64,000 bases of DNA, from the NCBI RefSeq assembly GCF_011801125.1, contig NZ_CP046171.1, forward strand, positions 7,378,001 through 7,442,000, in the 5' to 3' direction. A program made the translations under genes and the position numbers. The notes below the pieces were generated by a model. The model made no database searches. It was not told the origin of the DNA and worked only from the letters and a program-made list of their open reading frames with translations. This document shows positions 41,029-50,032 of the stretch, in pieces (the first letter of the stretch is position 1; each line of letters begins with the position of its first letter). The DNA is from Nocardia brasiliensis (GTDB lineage Bacteria; Actinomycetota; Actinomycetes; Mycobacteriales; Mycobacteriaceae).

Positions 41029-43086
41029 TCATTTCGCCTCCTGGGTTTCGATGCTCTCGGCGGGGTCGACGACGGCGAGGACGGCGCCGACGTCGACCTG
41101 CTGACCGACGGTGACATTGACGGCGCTGAGCACGCCGGCGGCGGGCGCGGCGATGGTGTGCTCCATCTTCATCGCCTCCAGCCACAGGATGGGTTGGCCC
41201 TGTTCCACCTGGCTGCCGACCTCGGCACCGAGCCGGATCACGCTGCCCGGCATGGGCGCGAGCAGCGAGCCGGTGGCCACCTGATCGGCCGGATCGCTGA
41301 AACGGGGCAGCTTGCGCGCGCTGACCGGACCGAGCGGCGAGTCGACGCACACCAGATCGCCGTACCTGGCGACGGCGAAATGCCTACGGACCGTGCCGCG
41401 TGCGCCGGGCACCGCGAGCACGACCCGCTCGGCGCTCGCCTCGACGAGCTCGAGCCCGTCGTGCCCGTCCACCGTGACGACCCCGCGGGTGAACCGGTAG
41501 CCGATGTCGTGCGTGCCGCTGGTGCGGCTCTCGAACAGTTTGTGCGTCGACTGCGACGGCAGATTGCGCCAGCCGCTGGGCAGCCCACCGCCGACGCGGG
41601 CCGCGGCGCGGTTGGCCGCGGCATCGGCAAGGGCGGCGGCCACCAGCGACAGCGCCTCATCCGACTCGGGCACCAAAGGCGCTGCCAGCGTGTCCAATCC
41701 GTGCGTGGCGAAGAAGGCGGTGTCGGTGTCACCGGCCAGGAAGGCCGGGTGGCGCAGCACCCGCACCAGCAGGTCGCGGTTGGTCACCAGGCCGTGGATC
41801 TTGGCCCGCTGCAACGCGGTGGCCAGCAGACGCGCTGCCTCGGTCCGGGTCTCGGCGTAGGAGATGACCTTGGCCAGCATCGGATCGTAGTGCACCCCGA
41901 CCACCGAACCGTCCACCACACCGGTGTCCAGCCGCACCCCCGGACGGTCGAGCAGATCGAATTCGGTACGCACCAAAGGGATATCGAGCCGGTGCACAGT
42001 GCCGCTCTGCGGCTGCCAGTCCTGCGCCGGATCCTCGGCGTAGAGCCGGACCTCGATCGAATGTCCGCGCATCGCGGGCGGTTGCGCGGGCAGCGCGGCG
42101 CCAGCGGCCACGTCCAATTGCAGGCGAACGAGATCCAGGCCGGTGGTGCACTCGGTGACCGGATGCTCGACCTGCAGGCGGGTATTCATCTCGAGGAAGA
42201 AGAACTCACCGCGCTCGTCGGCAAGGAACTCCACCGTGCCGGCGCCGGTGTAGCCGATCGCGCCCGCGGCCAGCCGGGCCGCCTCGAACAGCCGCTCGCG
42301 CATCCCCTCGGTGCGCTCGACCAGCGGCGAGGGCGCCTCCTCGACCACCTTCTGATGCCTGCGCTGGATGGAGCATTCCCGCTCGCCGACCGCCCAGATG
42401 GTGCCGTGGGTATCCGCGAGCACCTGTACCTCGATGTGCCTGCCGGTCTCCAGGTACCGCTCGCAGAACACCGTCGGATCGCCGAACGCGGACTCGGCCT
42501 CGCGGCGCGCCGCTTCGATCTGCGGGGTCAGCTCGGCCAGGCTGCGAACCACCCGCATGCCGCGACCGCCGCCGCCCGCCGACGCCTTGATCAGCACCGG
42601 CAGGTGGTCCGCGGTGACCTCGGCCGGATCCAGCTCGGCGAGCACCGGCACACCCGCGGCGTCCATCATCTTCTTCGAGGCGACCTTCGAGCCCATCTGC
42701 TCGATGGCCTCGACCGGCGGGCCGATCCACACCAGCCCCGCCGCCAGCACCGCCCTGGCGAAATCGGCGTTCTCGGAGAGGAATCCGTAGCCGGGGTGCA
42801 CGGCGTCGGCACCGGCGGACAGCGCCGCCTCGATGATCAGATCACCGCGCAGGTAGGTCTCCGCCGGGGTGTTGCCGGGTAGCCGCACGGCCGAATCCGC
42901 CTCCGCGACATGCGGAGCCGACGCGTCCGCGTCGGAGTAGACCGCGACCGTGCCGAGCCCGGTACGGCGACAGGTGGCGAACACGCGGCGCGCGATCTCG
43001 CCACGGTTGGCGACCAGGACACTCGACAGCCCACCCGGCACCCGACCGCCACCCTCCATGGAATCGCGCTGCGATGCAGTACTCAT
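41029..43086 (-). CDS. Acyl-CoA carboxylase alpha chain (biotin carboxylase plus biotin carrier)
   Basis: 685 residues. Biotin carboxylase domain (about 18-460): V-L-V-A-N-R-G-E-I-A-R-R-V, G-G-G-G-R-G-M (ATP-grasp), E-R-E-C-S-I-Q-R-R-H-Q-K, E-M-N-T-R-L-Q-V-E-H. The C-terminal biotinyl domain has the attachment site E-A-M-K-M-E-H. It carboxylates biotin, which the beta chain uses on an acyl-CoA. The linked AtuA-like gene favours 3-methylcrotonyl- or geranyl-CoA as substrate over acetyl/propionyl-CoA. It starts 7 nt after the beta-chain stop. Confidence 0.93.
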   Translation of the reverse strand: MSTASQRDSMEGGGRVPGGLSSVLVANRGEIARRVFATCRRTGLGTVAVYSDADASAPHVAEADSAVRLPGNTPAETYLRGDLIIEAALSAGADAVHPGYGFLSENADFARAVLAAGLVWIGPPVEAIEQMGSKVASKKMMDAAGVPVLAELDPAEVTADHLPVLIKASAGGGGRGMRVVRSLAELTPQIEAARREAESAFGDPTVFCERYLETGRHIEVQVLADTHGTIWAVGERECSIQRRHQKVVEEAPSPLVERTEGMRERLFEAARLAAGAIGYTGAGTVEFLADERGEFFFLEMNTRLQVEHPVTECTTGLDLVRLQLDVAAGAALPAQPPAMRGHSIEVRLYAEDPAQDWQPQSGTVHRLDIPLVRTEFDLLDRPGVRLDTGVVDGSVVGVHYDPMLAKVISYAETRTEAARLLATALQRAKIHGLVTNRDLLVRVLRHPAFLAGDTDTAFFATHGLDTLAAPLVPESDEALSLVAAALADAAANRAAARVGGGLPSGWRNLPSQSTHKLFESRTSGTHDIGYRFTRGVVTVDGHDGLELVEASAERVVLAVPGARGTVRRHFAVARYGDLVCVDSPLGPVSARKLPRFSDPADQVATGSLLAPMPGSVIRLGAEVGSQVEQGQPILWLEAMKMEHTIAAPAAGVLSAVNVTVGQQVDVGAVLAVVDPAESIETQEAK

Positions 43087-43093
43087 CAGGCCC

Positions 43094-44692
43094 TCACATT
43101 CGGAAGACGCCGAAGCCGTCGGCGCCCTTGATCGGGGCATTGTGAATGGCCGACAAGGACATTCCCAACACGGTGCGGGTATCACGTGGATCGATGACGC
43201 CGTCGTCGTAGAGGCGACCGGACATGAACATGGCCAGCGACTCGGCCTCGATCTGCGCCTCGACCATGGCGCGCATCCCGGCGTCGGCCTCCTCGTTGAA
43301 CGGCTGGCCCTTGGCTTCGGCCGCCGCCCTGCTGACGATCGAGATGACGCCGGCCAGCTGCGCGCCGCCCATCACGGCGGATTTCGCACTGGGCCAGGCG
43401 AACACGAAGCGCGGGTCGTAGGCGCGTCCGCACATGCCGTAGTGCCCGGCGCCGTAGGAGGCGCCCATCAGCACCGAGATGTGCGGGACGGTCGAGTTGG
43501 AGACCGCGTTGATCATCATCGCGCCGTGCTTGATGATGCCCTTCTGCTCGTACTCCTTGCCGACCATGTAACCGGTGGTGTTGTGCAGGAAAAGCAGTGG
43601 GGTGTCGGTCTTGTTGGCCAGCTGGATGAACTGGGTGGCCTTCTGGGATTCCTCGGAGAACAGCACGCCGCGCGCGTTGGCCAGGATGCCGATCGGATAG
43701 CCGTGCAGCTCCGCCCATCCGGTGACCAGGCTGCTGCCGTAGAGCGGTTTGAATTCGTCGAAGTCGGAGCCGTCGACGATGCGCGCGATCACCTCGCGCG
43801 GGTCGAACGGGATCTTCAGATCCGAGGGCACGATGCCGAGCAGATCCTCCGGGTCGTACAGCGGCTCGAGCCCCGCACCGCGCGGTGCGGGGCCCTGCTT
43901 GCGCCAGTTGAGCCTGCGGACGATGGCGCGCCCGAGGCGGATCGCGTCCTGCTCGTCGACGGCGTAGTAGTCGGCCAGACCCGAGACGCGGGCGTGCATG
44001 TCGGCGCCGCCGAGCGACTCGTCGTCGGACTCCTCGCCGGTCGCCATCTTGACCAGCGGTGGCCCGCCGAGGAACACCTTCGAGCGCTCCTTGATCATCA
44101 CCACGTGATCGGACATGCCGGGAATGTAGGCGCCGCCCGCCGTGGAATTGCCGAAAACCAGGGCGATGGTGGGGATTCCGGCGGCCGAGGCGCGGGTCAG
44201 GTCGCGGAACATGCGGCCGCCCGGCACGAAGACTTCCTTCTGCGTCGGCAGGTCCGCGCCGCCGGACTCGACCAGCGAGATCACCGGCAACCGGTTCTCC
44301 CGCACGATGTCGTTGATCCGCAACGTCTTTCGCAGCGTCCACGGATTCGAGGTGCCGCCGCGCACGGTCGGATCGGGCGCGACGATCATGCATTCGACAC
44401 CCTCGACGATGCCGATGCCCGCGATCGTGCTGGCACCGACGTGGAATTCGCTGCCCCAGCCCGCCAGCGGGCACAGTTCCAGAAACGGCGAATCCTCGTC
44501 GATGAGCAGCTCGATGCGCTCGCGCGCGGTGAGCTTTCCGCGCTTGCGATGGCGGGCCAGCTTCTCCGGTCCGCCGCCGGCGATCGCCTTGGCGAACTCC
44601 GCCTCGACCTCGGTCAGCTTGGCGGTCATCGCTTCCGCCGCCGCGGTGTAGTCCGGCGCGGCGGTGTCCAAGGTGCTGCGCAGTGTCGTCAT
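43094..44692 (-). CDS. Acyl-CoA carboxylase beta chain (methylcrotonyl/geranyl-CoA type)
   Basis: 532 residues of the carboxyltransferase (crotonase-like tandem) family. Typical MCC/GCC beta sequence: H-R-K-R-G-K-L-T-A-R-E-R-I-E-L-L, V-E-S-G-G-A-D-L-P-T-Q, N-S-T-A-G-G-A-Y-I-P-G-M-S-D, F-L-G-G-P-P-L-V-K-M-A-T-G-E and G-A-S-Y-G-A-G-H-Y-G-M-C-G-R. It transfers CO2 from biotin to the acyl-CoA gamma carbon. It overlaps the preceding acyl-CoA dehydrogenase by 4 nt (ATGA). Substrate choice between methylcrotonyl- and geranyl-CoA cannot be fixed from motifs seen here. Confidence 0.92.
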   Translation of the reverse strand: MTTLRSTLDTAAPDYTAAAEAMTAKLTEVEAEFAKAIAGGGPEKLARHRKRGKLTARERIELLIDEDSPFLELCPLAGWGSEFHVGASTIAGIGIVEGVECMIVAPDPTVRGGTSNPWTLRKTLRINDIVRENRLPVISLVESGGADLPTQKEVFVPGGRMFRDLTRASAAGIPTIALVFGNSTAGGAYIPGMSDHVVMIKERSKVFLGGPPLVKMATGEESDDESLGGADMHARVSGLADYYAVDEQDAIRLGRAIVRRLNWRKQGPAPRGAGLEPLYDPEDLLGIVPSDLKIPFDPREVIARIVDGSDFDEFKPLYGSSLVTGWAELHGYPIGILANARGVLFSEESQKATQFIQLANKTDTPLLFLHNTTGYMVGKEYEQKGIIKHGAMMINAVSNSTVPHISVLMGASYGAGHYGMCGRAYDPRFVFAWPSAKSAVMGGAQLAGVISIVSRAAAEAKGQPFNEEADAGMRAMVEAQIEAESLAMFMSGRLYDDGVIDPRDTRTVLGMSLSAIHNAPIKGADGFGVFRM

Positions 44693-45834
44693 GACTGGTA
44701 CCCCAATCGTTTCGCGGCCAGACCGGTCAGGATCTCGGTGGTGCCGCCACCGATGCCGAGGATGCGCATATCGCGGTACTGGCGTTCGATCTCGGACTCG
44801 CGCATGTAGCCGAGGCCGCCGAATAGTTGCACCGCCTGGTTGGCCACCCATTCGCCCGCCTCGACGGCGGTGTTCTTGGCGAAGCAGACCTCGGCGATCA
44901 GGTCGGTCTCGCCGTTCGCGCTGCGCTGGGCCACATCCCGGGTGTAGACGCGGGCGACGTCGATGCGCCGGGCCATCTCGGTGACCGTGTTCTGCACGGC
45001 CTGCCTGCTGATCAGCGGGCGGCCGAAGGTCTCCCGGCTGCGCACCCACTCGAGGGTGAGATCCAGGCAGCGCTGCGCGCTCGAATACGCCTGCACCGCA
45101 AGGCCGACCCGCTCACTGACGAACGCGCCCGCGATCTGGAAGAAGCCGGAGTTCTCCGGGCCGACCAGGTTGGTCACGGGCACGCGCACGTCGACGTAGG
45201 ACAGCTCGGCGGTGTCGGAGGCGCGCCAGCCCATCTTGTCCAGCTTGCGGCTGACGGTGAACCCGGGCGTGCCCTTCTCCACCACCAGCAGCGAAATGCC
45301 TTGCGAGCCGGGCCCGCCCGTGCGCACCGCGGTGACCACGTAATCGGCGCGGCAGCCCGAGGTGATGTAGGTCTTCGCGCCGTTGACGATGTAGTGGTCG
45401 CCGTCGCGGCGGGCGGTGGTGGTGAGGTGACCGACGTCGGAGCCGCCGCCGGGCTCGGTGATCGCGAGCGAGCCGATCTTCTCCCCGGCCAGCGTCGGAC
45501 GCACCCAGCGCTCGAGCTGGTCGGGATCGCCGGCGGCGATCATGTGCGGCACCGCGATGCCGCAGGTGAACAGCGAGGCGAACAACCCACCCGAGGCGCC
45601 GGCCTGATGCAGTTCCTCGCACACGATCATCGCGTCGATGCCGTCGCCGCCGGAACCGCCCGCCGATTCCGGGAATTGGATTCCGAGCAGCCCGAGCGCG
45701 CCCGCCTTCTTGTGCAGCTCGCGCGGGATCTCCCCGTCGCGCTCCCACTCGTCCAGGTACGGCAGTACTTCGCGCTCCGCGAAACGTCGGACGGTGGCGC
45801 GCAATTCGCGGCGTTCGGGGGTGTTCCAGCTCAT
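44689..45834 (-). CDS. Acyl-CoA dehydrogenase (AtuD/LiuA-like position)
   Basis: 381 residues. FAD/acyl-CoA motifs: L-A-I-T-E-P-G-G-G-S-D, G-A-K-T-Y-I-T-S-G and E-I-E-R-Q-Y-R-D-M-R-I-L-G-I-G-G-G-T-T-E-I-L. The catalytic Glu lies in the Y-M-R-E-S-E-I-E-R region or its family equivalent. It follows the AtuA-like gene by 57 nt and overlaps the carboxylase beta gene, the gene order seen in citronellol/leucine catabolic operons. Confidence 0.88.
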   Translation of the reverse strand: MSWNTPERRELRATVRRFAEREVLPYLDEWERDGEIPRELHKKAGALGLLGIQFPESAGGSGGDGIDAMIVCEELHQAGASGGLFASLFTCGIAVPHMIAAGDPDQLERWVRPTLAGEKIGSLAITEPGGGSDVGHLTTTARRDGDHYIVNGAKTYITSGCRADYVVTAVRTGGPGSQGISLLVVEKGTPGFTVSRKLDKMGWRASDTAELSYVDVRVPVTNLVGPENSGFFQIAGAFVSERVGLAVQAYSSAQRCLDLTLEWVRSRETFGRPLISRQAVQNTVTEMARRIDVARVYTRDVAQRSANGETDLIAEVCFAKNTAVEAGEWVANQAVQLFGGLGYMRESEIERQYRDMRILGIGGGTTEILTGLAAKRLGYQS

Positions 45835-45891
45835 GCTTCCGCCTCGCCTGCCATGCGCGATGCGCGCTGTGTCACGATTCGCTCTCCCGGT

Positions 45892-47613
45892 TCACTCATT
45901 TGGCAACAGCTCCGTTGGAATGTCGAGATGACGGGACCGCAGCCATTCGCCGAGTCCCTTGGCCTGGGGGTCGAATCGGGCCTGATAGGCGACGCCCTGT
46001 CCGAGCAGCCCCTCGATGATGAAGTTGACCGCGCGCAGATTCGGCAGCACGTGCCGGGTGACGGTCAGCGGGGCCGCTTCGGGCAGTAGGTCTTTGACCC
46101 GCTCGACGGTGAGTGTGTGCACCAGCCAACGCCATTGGTCCTCGGTGCGCACCCAGACGCCGATATTGGCGTTACCGCCCTTGTCGCCGCTGCGCGCCAG
46201 CGCGATGCTGCCCAGCGGTGCGCGCCGGGTCGGCCCGGCGGCCAACGGTTCCGGCAGGGCGGGCTCGGCGACCTCGGCCGGCGTCGAAGTGTCCGTCGCG
46301 GGCGCGATATCGATGCGCGAACCGTCCGGCAGCACCGCCACGTGCGGCACCTCGGTCGCGGGCACGTAGCCGGGCGTGTACACCCCGTAGGGCGAGCCGT
46401 TGCCGGGCAGGGTGGTGAAGCTGCAGCCGGGATAGCTGGCCAGCGCCAGCTCGACCGCGACGTTGGAGAAGGCACGTCCGACCTTGTTCGGGTCGGCGTC
46501 GCGCACCACGCAGCGCAGCAGGGCGCTGGCCTGCTCCTCGGTGTCGGCGTCGGGCCGGTCCAGCCGGGCAAGCGTCCAGTCCAGCTCCGCGGGCTTGGTC
46601 GGCAGCCACGACTCCAGCTGCCGCTGTGCCAGTTCGGCTTTCGCCTCGATGTCGAGGCCGGTGAGCACGAAGACCATCTCGTTGCGGAACCCGCCCAGGG
46701 TGTTCAGCGAGACCTTCAGCGTGGCGGGCGGCGCCTCGCCGACGACACCGTCGATCAGCACCCGGTCCGGACCGTCGGCGCCGAGGCGCACCGTGTCCAG
46801 CCGCGCGGTGACATCCGGCCCGGCGTAACGCGCGCCCTGGATCTCGTACATCAGCTGCGCCGCCACCGTGTCGACGGTGACCGCGCCGCCGGTGCCCGTG
46901 TGCTTGGTGATCACACTGCTGCCGTCCCTGCGGATTTCGGCGATCGGGAAGCCCGGCCTGCCGAGGTCGGCGAGTTCGGTGAAGAAGGCGAAGTTGCCGC
47001 CGGTGGCCTGGGTGCCGCACTCGATCACGTGCCCGGCCACCACCGCGCCCGCCAGCTCGTCGTAATCGGCTCGGCCCCAGCCGAAGTGGGCCGCCGCCGG
47101 GCCGACGATCACCGACGCGTCGGTGACCCGGCCGGTCACCACGATGTCGGCGCCCGCGTTCAAGCACTCCACGATGCCCCAGGCGCCGAGGTAGGCGTTG
47201 GCGGTGAGCGGGCTGCCGAGGCCGAGTTCGCCTGCGCGCCCGACCAAATCGTCGCCTTCGACATGGGCGATCTTCGCTTCGAGGCCGAGATCGGCGGCCA
47301 CCTTGCGCAGCCGCTGCGCGAGACCCGCGGGGTTGAGCCCGCCCGCGTTCGTGACGATCTGCACGTTGCGTTCCAGCGCCAGCCCGAGGCAGTCCTCGAT
47401 CTGCTTGACGAAGGTCTTGGCGTATCCGAGGCTCGGATCCTTCATCCGGTCGCGGCCGAGGATCAGCATGGTCAATTCGGCGAGATAGTCACCGGTGAGC
47501 ACGTCGAGCTGCCCACCCTCGAGCATCTCGCGCATCGCGCTGAACCGATCGCCGTAGAAGCCGGAACAGTTGCCGACCCGGAGAACCTCCGGATTCGCGG
47601 CCAGCGTACTCAT
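45892..47613 (-). CDS. Acyclic terpene utilisation AtuA-family protein (DUF1446)
   Basis: 573 residues from the ATG at 47613 (AGGAGG about 11 nt upstream). The DUF1446 body begins L-R-V-G-N-C-S-G-F-Y-G-D-R-F-S-A-M and includes T-N-A-G-G-L-N-P-A-G-L-A and G-R-V-T-D-A-S. The C-terminal AtuA-like domain holds A-L-A-R-S-G-D-K-G-G-N-A-N-I-G-V. AtuA is required for citronellol/geraniol breakdown in Pseudomonas, but its reaction is not established. As the first gene it marks the operon as an Atu/Liu-type branched acyl-CoA pathway. Confidence 0.88.
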   Translation of the reverse strand: MSTLAANPEVLRVGNCSGFYGDRFSAMREMLEGGQLDVLTGDYLAELTMLILGRDRMKDPSLGYAKTFVKQIEDCLGLALERNVQIVTNAGGLNPAGLAQRLRKVAADLGLEAKIAHVEGDDLVGRAGELGLGSPLTANAYLGAWGIVECLNAGADIVVTGRVTDASVIVGPAAAHFGWGRADYDELAGAVVAGHVIECGTQATGGNFAFFTELADLGRPGFPIAEIRRDGSSVITKHTGTGGAVTVDTVAAQLMYEIQGARYAGPDVTARLDTVRLGADGPDRVLIDGVVGEAPPATLKVSLNTLGGFRNEMVFVLTGLDIEAKAELAQRQLESWLPTKPAELDWTLARLDRPDADTEEQASALLRCVVRDADPNKVGRAFSNVAVELALASYPGCSFTTLPGNGSPYGVYTPGYVPATEVPHVAVLPDGSRIDIAPATDTSTPAEVAEPALPEPLAAGPTRRAPLGSIALARSGDKGGNANIGVWVRTEDQWRWLVHTLTVERVKDLLPEAAPLTVTRHVLPNLRAVNFIIEGLLGQGVAYQARFDPQAKGLGEWLRSRHLDIPTELLPNE

Positions 47614-47719
47614 CAGCGGGTATGCCTCCTCTGCGGTGCCGGACCGGCAGGGCACGACCGCGCGCCGCACCCGGAAGTCCGCGTTCCGGGTTCAGCATCA
47701 CACCGTCCACAGAAAAAAG

Positions 47720-47735
47720 CAAGCATGCGTGCTTG
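47720..47735 (-). promoter_or_regulatory. Palindromic operator upstream of the AtuA-carboxylase operon
   Basis: CAAGCATGCGTGCTTG: perfect 6-bp arms, 4-nt centre, 107 nt upstream of the AtuA-like ATG. It is the expected kind of site for the TetR at the end of the operon. The T-rich AAAAAA/TTTTTT stretch beside it is unusual for this GC-rich DNA and suggests the promoter is here. Confidence 0.6.
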
Positions 47736-47801
47736 TTAAGAGGCTGTGCGTCAGATCACCGCGGCACGCGTGTGGAAAGCGACTTGTCAGGACAGAGCAC
47801 A

Positions 47802-47972
47802 ATGGGCCCCGTGTCTACTGACGTCACCGTGATTGTGTTGATCGCCCTGGCCGGATTCCTGCTCGGCGGGGCGTATACGACCTGGAAGACCGCGCGACCG
47901 TTGTCGATCGCGCTCGGGGTCTGCGCGGTACTCGCCGCGGCAGGCGGCGTCGTCTGGTGGATCGGGTCCTGA
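47802..47972 (+). CDS. Small two-helix membrane protein
   Basis: 56 residues: V-T-V-I-V-L-I-A-L-A-G-F-L-L-G-G-A-Y and L-S-I-A-L-G-V-C-A-V-L-A-A-A-G-G-V-V-W-W form two transmembrane helices joined by a short loop T-W-K-T-A-R-P. The start is at ATG 47802 or GTG 47811. Function unknown. It is divergent from the carboxylase operon and convergent to the cyclase gene, with 1 nt between stops. Confidence 0.55.
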   Translation: MGPVSTDVTVIVLIALAGFLLGGAYTTWKTARPLSIALGVCAVLAAAGGVVWWIGS

Positions 47973-47973
47973 C

Positions 47974-48897
47974 TCAGCTCTCCGTCAGCCGGAAGATGCG
48001 CAGGTCCTCGGGCACCCCGCTCAGCGGCGCGGCGAAGAAGCTGCGACGGTACGGCTTCGCGGCGTAGCCCAGTTCCTCGAGCACTTCGGGCGGCAAGGAC
48101 TGCAGGGTGGCCTCCGACAGCATGGTGTTGCCGTTGCCGCCCGCCTCCATCACCCTGGCCGCGATGGTGACATCCACGCCGAGCCAGTCGCCGCCGATCT
48201 CCCGGGGCGAGCCGGTGTGCAGGCCGATCCGCATCTGCGGGCGGTAGTCGCGCACCTGCACGTCGGCGAGGTTGCGCTTGGCGTTGAGCGCGGCGCGCAC
48301 CGCGCGCTCGGCCGACGGGAACACCGCCATGACGCCGTCGCCCATCCGCTTGACCACCTGACCGCCGCGCTCGGCGATCGGCGGCTCGATGGCCTTGGCC
48401 ACGCGGCGCAGCAGCTCGAGGGTCGCCTCGTCGCCCGCCGACAGCGACCAGCTGGAAAAGGCCACCAGATCGGTGAACATGACGGTTACCTCTTGGTTAC
48501 CCTTGCCGCGGCCGACCCGTTCCAGCATCGCCTGCCAGACCTGCAGCGCGCCGAAGCCGATCTCGCGCGCCGCGCTCGGGGTGTCCCCGACCAGCTTGTC
48601 CGCAGCGCGGGCGACCGCGCGGGCGCCGCCGGGGCCCGACACCGAGAGCGGGTCACCGAAAGACGGATCACCGGGCAGCTGTTCGCGCGCCTTGCGGAGC
48701 ACGCCGATCAGATCGGTCCGGTTGTTCGCCGCGTTCATCAGCGTGGAGAGCTGACCTTTGCGCAGTCCCGCGCGAGAACGCCGGATCGGCCCGTCCTCGT
48801 CGACAGGTACCAGCGGAATGACCACCTCGGCAGGCAGGGCATGCTCGCCCTCCGAATCCGAGCCGGGCGCAGCACCGCCGGAAGGTGTTTCGCTCAC
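47974..48897 (-). CDS. Class III adenylate/guanylate cyclase-domain protein
   Basis: 307 residues, with no transmembrane segment. The C-terminal half is a class III catalytic domain: V-M-F-T-D-L-V-A-F-S (first metal Asp), K-R-M-G-D-G-V-M-A-V-F (second metal Asp) and G-V-D-V-T-I-A-A-R-V, where the usual transition-state Asn of VNxAAR is Thr. The N-terminal part (L-S-T-L-M-N-A-A-N-N-R-T-D-L-I-G-V-L-R-K-A) is a helical extension of the kind seen in actinobacterial cyclases. The GTG at 48897 is chosen; a longer start at 48945 is possible. The Asn-to-Thr change leaves activity uncertain. Confidence 0.82.
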   Translation of the reverse strand: MSETPSGGAAPGSDSEGEHALPAEVVIPLVPVDEDGPIRRSRAGLRKGQLSTLMNAANNRTDLIGVLRKAREQLPGDPSFGDPLSVSGPGGARAVARAADKLVGDTPSAAREIGFGALQVWQAMLERVGRGKGNQEVTVMFTDLVAFSSWSLSAGDEATLELLRRVAKAIEPPIAERGGQVVKRMGDGVMAVFPSAERAVRAALNAKRNLADVQVRDYRPQMRIGLHTGSPREIGGDWLGVDVTIAARVMEAGGNGNTMLSEATLQSLPPEVLEELGYAAKPYRRSFFAAPLSGVPEDLRIFRLTES

Positions 48898-49270
48898 GTG
48901 CAGAGGGTATCTCAGCCGTCCTGCGGCTGGCGGATCGCTGATCATAGCCACCTTGCTACCTCCCGACGGACGCAGCGGGCACGACATTGGGGCCGCCGAT
49001 GATAACGAGCTGGTTGCTACACCAAACTGTACTCGCGAACCCGGTCGCGTTGAAGCGACGCGATTCACAGTTTGCTATATGTTAACCCAGCGCTCCGACC
49101 AGCGATAATGCCGGAAAACATCATCGGCCCGGTGCGGGGGAAACCGCACCGGGCCGATGGTCACACCGTCCACCGGGCAGTGGCAGGCGGTGCGTGGGCG
49201 CTCGGACCTCCCGACAAGGCCGGCGCCCGCACCCGAGTGGCGAGGGAGAGCGACTCGGGTAGTTCTCTGG
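48898..49270. other. 373-nt intergenic region, AT-richer, with one terminator
   Basis: Holds the likely promoter of the cyclase and, at its far end, the terminator of the ABC operon (49123-49158). The stretch TTTGCTATATGTTAACCC near 49071-49088 is unusually AT-rich. No gene was recognised. Confidence 0.5.
49123..49158 (-). terminator. Strong hairpin terminator after the ABC exporter operon
   Basis: 15-bp perfect stem ATCGGCCCGGTGCGG / CCGCACCGGGCCGAT with loop GGGAAA, about 110 nt after the permease stop on the minus strand. Confidence 0.75.
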
Positions 49271-50032
49271 TCAGGCGTCGCGCTGGTTCACCAGGACCAG
49301 TGCGGCGCCGTAGACGATCGCCGTGAAGGCGGCGAAGTAGAGCAGGCTGCCCCACGGACCCCAGTGCCAGTTGGCGCCGGACTCCGAGACGCTCAGGAAG
49401 CGGCTGGCGTTCTGGAAGGGCAGGAACGGTCCCACGTTGCGACCGAAGCTGCCGAACGCGCCGAGCAGCGGCTCGATCAGCAGCGACCACAGCACGATCA
49501 GCGAGATCGCGGCCGCGGACTGGCGCACCAGCACACCGACACCGATCGCGACGGCGATCATCAGGAAGGCGTAGATCGGGATGCCGTAGACCGCCCGCCA
49601 CTGACCGTCGAGCGCCAGGTCGGTGTTCGGGGCCGAGCCCGCGATCGCCTTGGCCACGCCGATCGCGAGGAAGGCCAGGATCGTGGTGAGCACGGCGCTG
49701 AAGACGCCCACCAGCGCGGTCTTGGTCAGTAGCACCTTGGTGCGATTGGGCACCGCCTGGAAGGTCGTCCGGATGACGCCGAAGCGGTACTCGCTGGTCA
49801 CGGTCAACGCGGCCATGATCATCAGCACCATCACGCCGAATCCGACGACACCCGAGGTCACGGTGCTCACGTCCAGGCTCGGGGTGCCCTCCGCCGGATT
49901 GTCCCCGGCGGACTTGACGATCACCGCGAACAGCGCGGCGAGGCCGATGCCGAGCGCGACGACGACCGCCGAGCACCACCAGGGTGACCTGGTCGAGGTG
50001 AGCTTGATTCGTTCTGCTGCCAACACGCCCAT
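49271..50032 (-). CDS. ABC exporter permease
   Basis: 253 residues with about six membrane helices. The N-terminus A-A-E-R-I-K-L-T-S-T-R-S-P-W-W and the T-S-E-Y-R-F-G-V-I-R-T-T-F loop are typical of ABC-2-type permeases paired with natA/ccmA-like ATPases. It starts at 50032, overlapping the ATPase stop by one base (TGATG). Substrate unknown; small antibiotics, lipids or peptides are possible. Confidence 0.85.
   Translation of the reverse strand: MGVLAAERIKLTSTRSPWWCSAVVVALGIGLAALFAVIVKSAGDNPAEGTPSLDVSTVTSGVVGFGVMVLMIMAALTVTSEYRFGVIRTTFQAVPNRTKVLLTKTALVGVFSAVLTTILAFLAIGVAKAIAGSAPNTDLALDGQWRAVYGIPIYAFLMIAVAIGVGVLVRQSAAAISLIVLWSLLIEPLLGAFGSFGRNVGPFLPFQNASRFLSVSESGANWHWGPWGSLLYFAAFTAIVYGAALVLVNQRDA

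Noticed and set aside
41029..44692. Housekeeping acetyl/propionyl-CoA carboxylase
   Set aside because: The neighbours (AtuA, two acyl-CoA dehydrogenases, hydratase, terminal TetR) and the beta-chain sequence favour a methylcrotonyl- or geranyl-CoA type enzyme.
49123..49158. Strong dyad considered as an origin or attachment site
   Set aside because: Stem-loop geometry and position after the ABC operon fit a terminator; there are no DnaA boxes, no integrase and no tRNA nearby.
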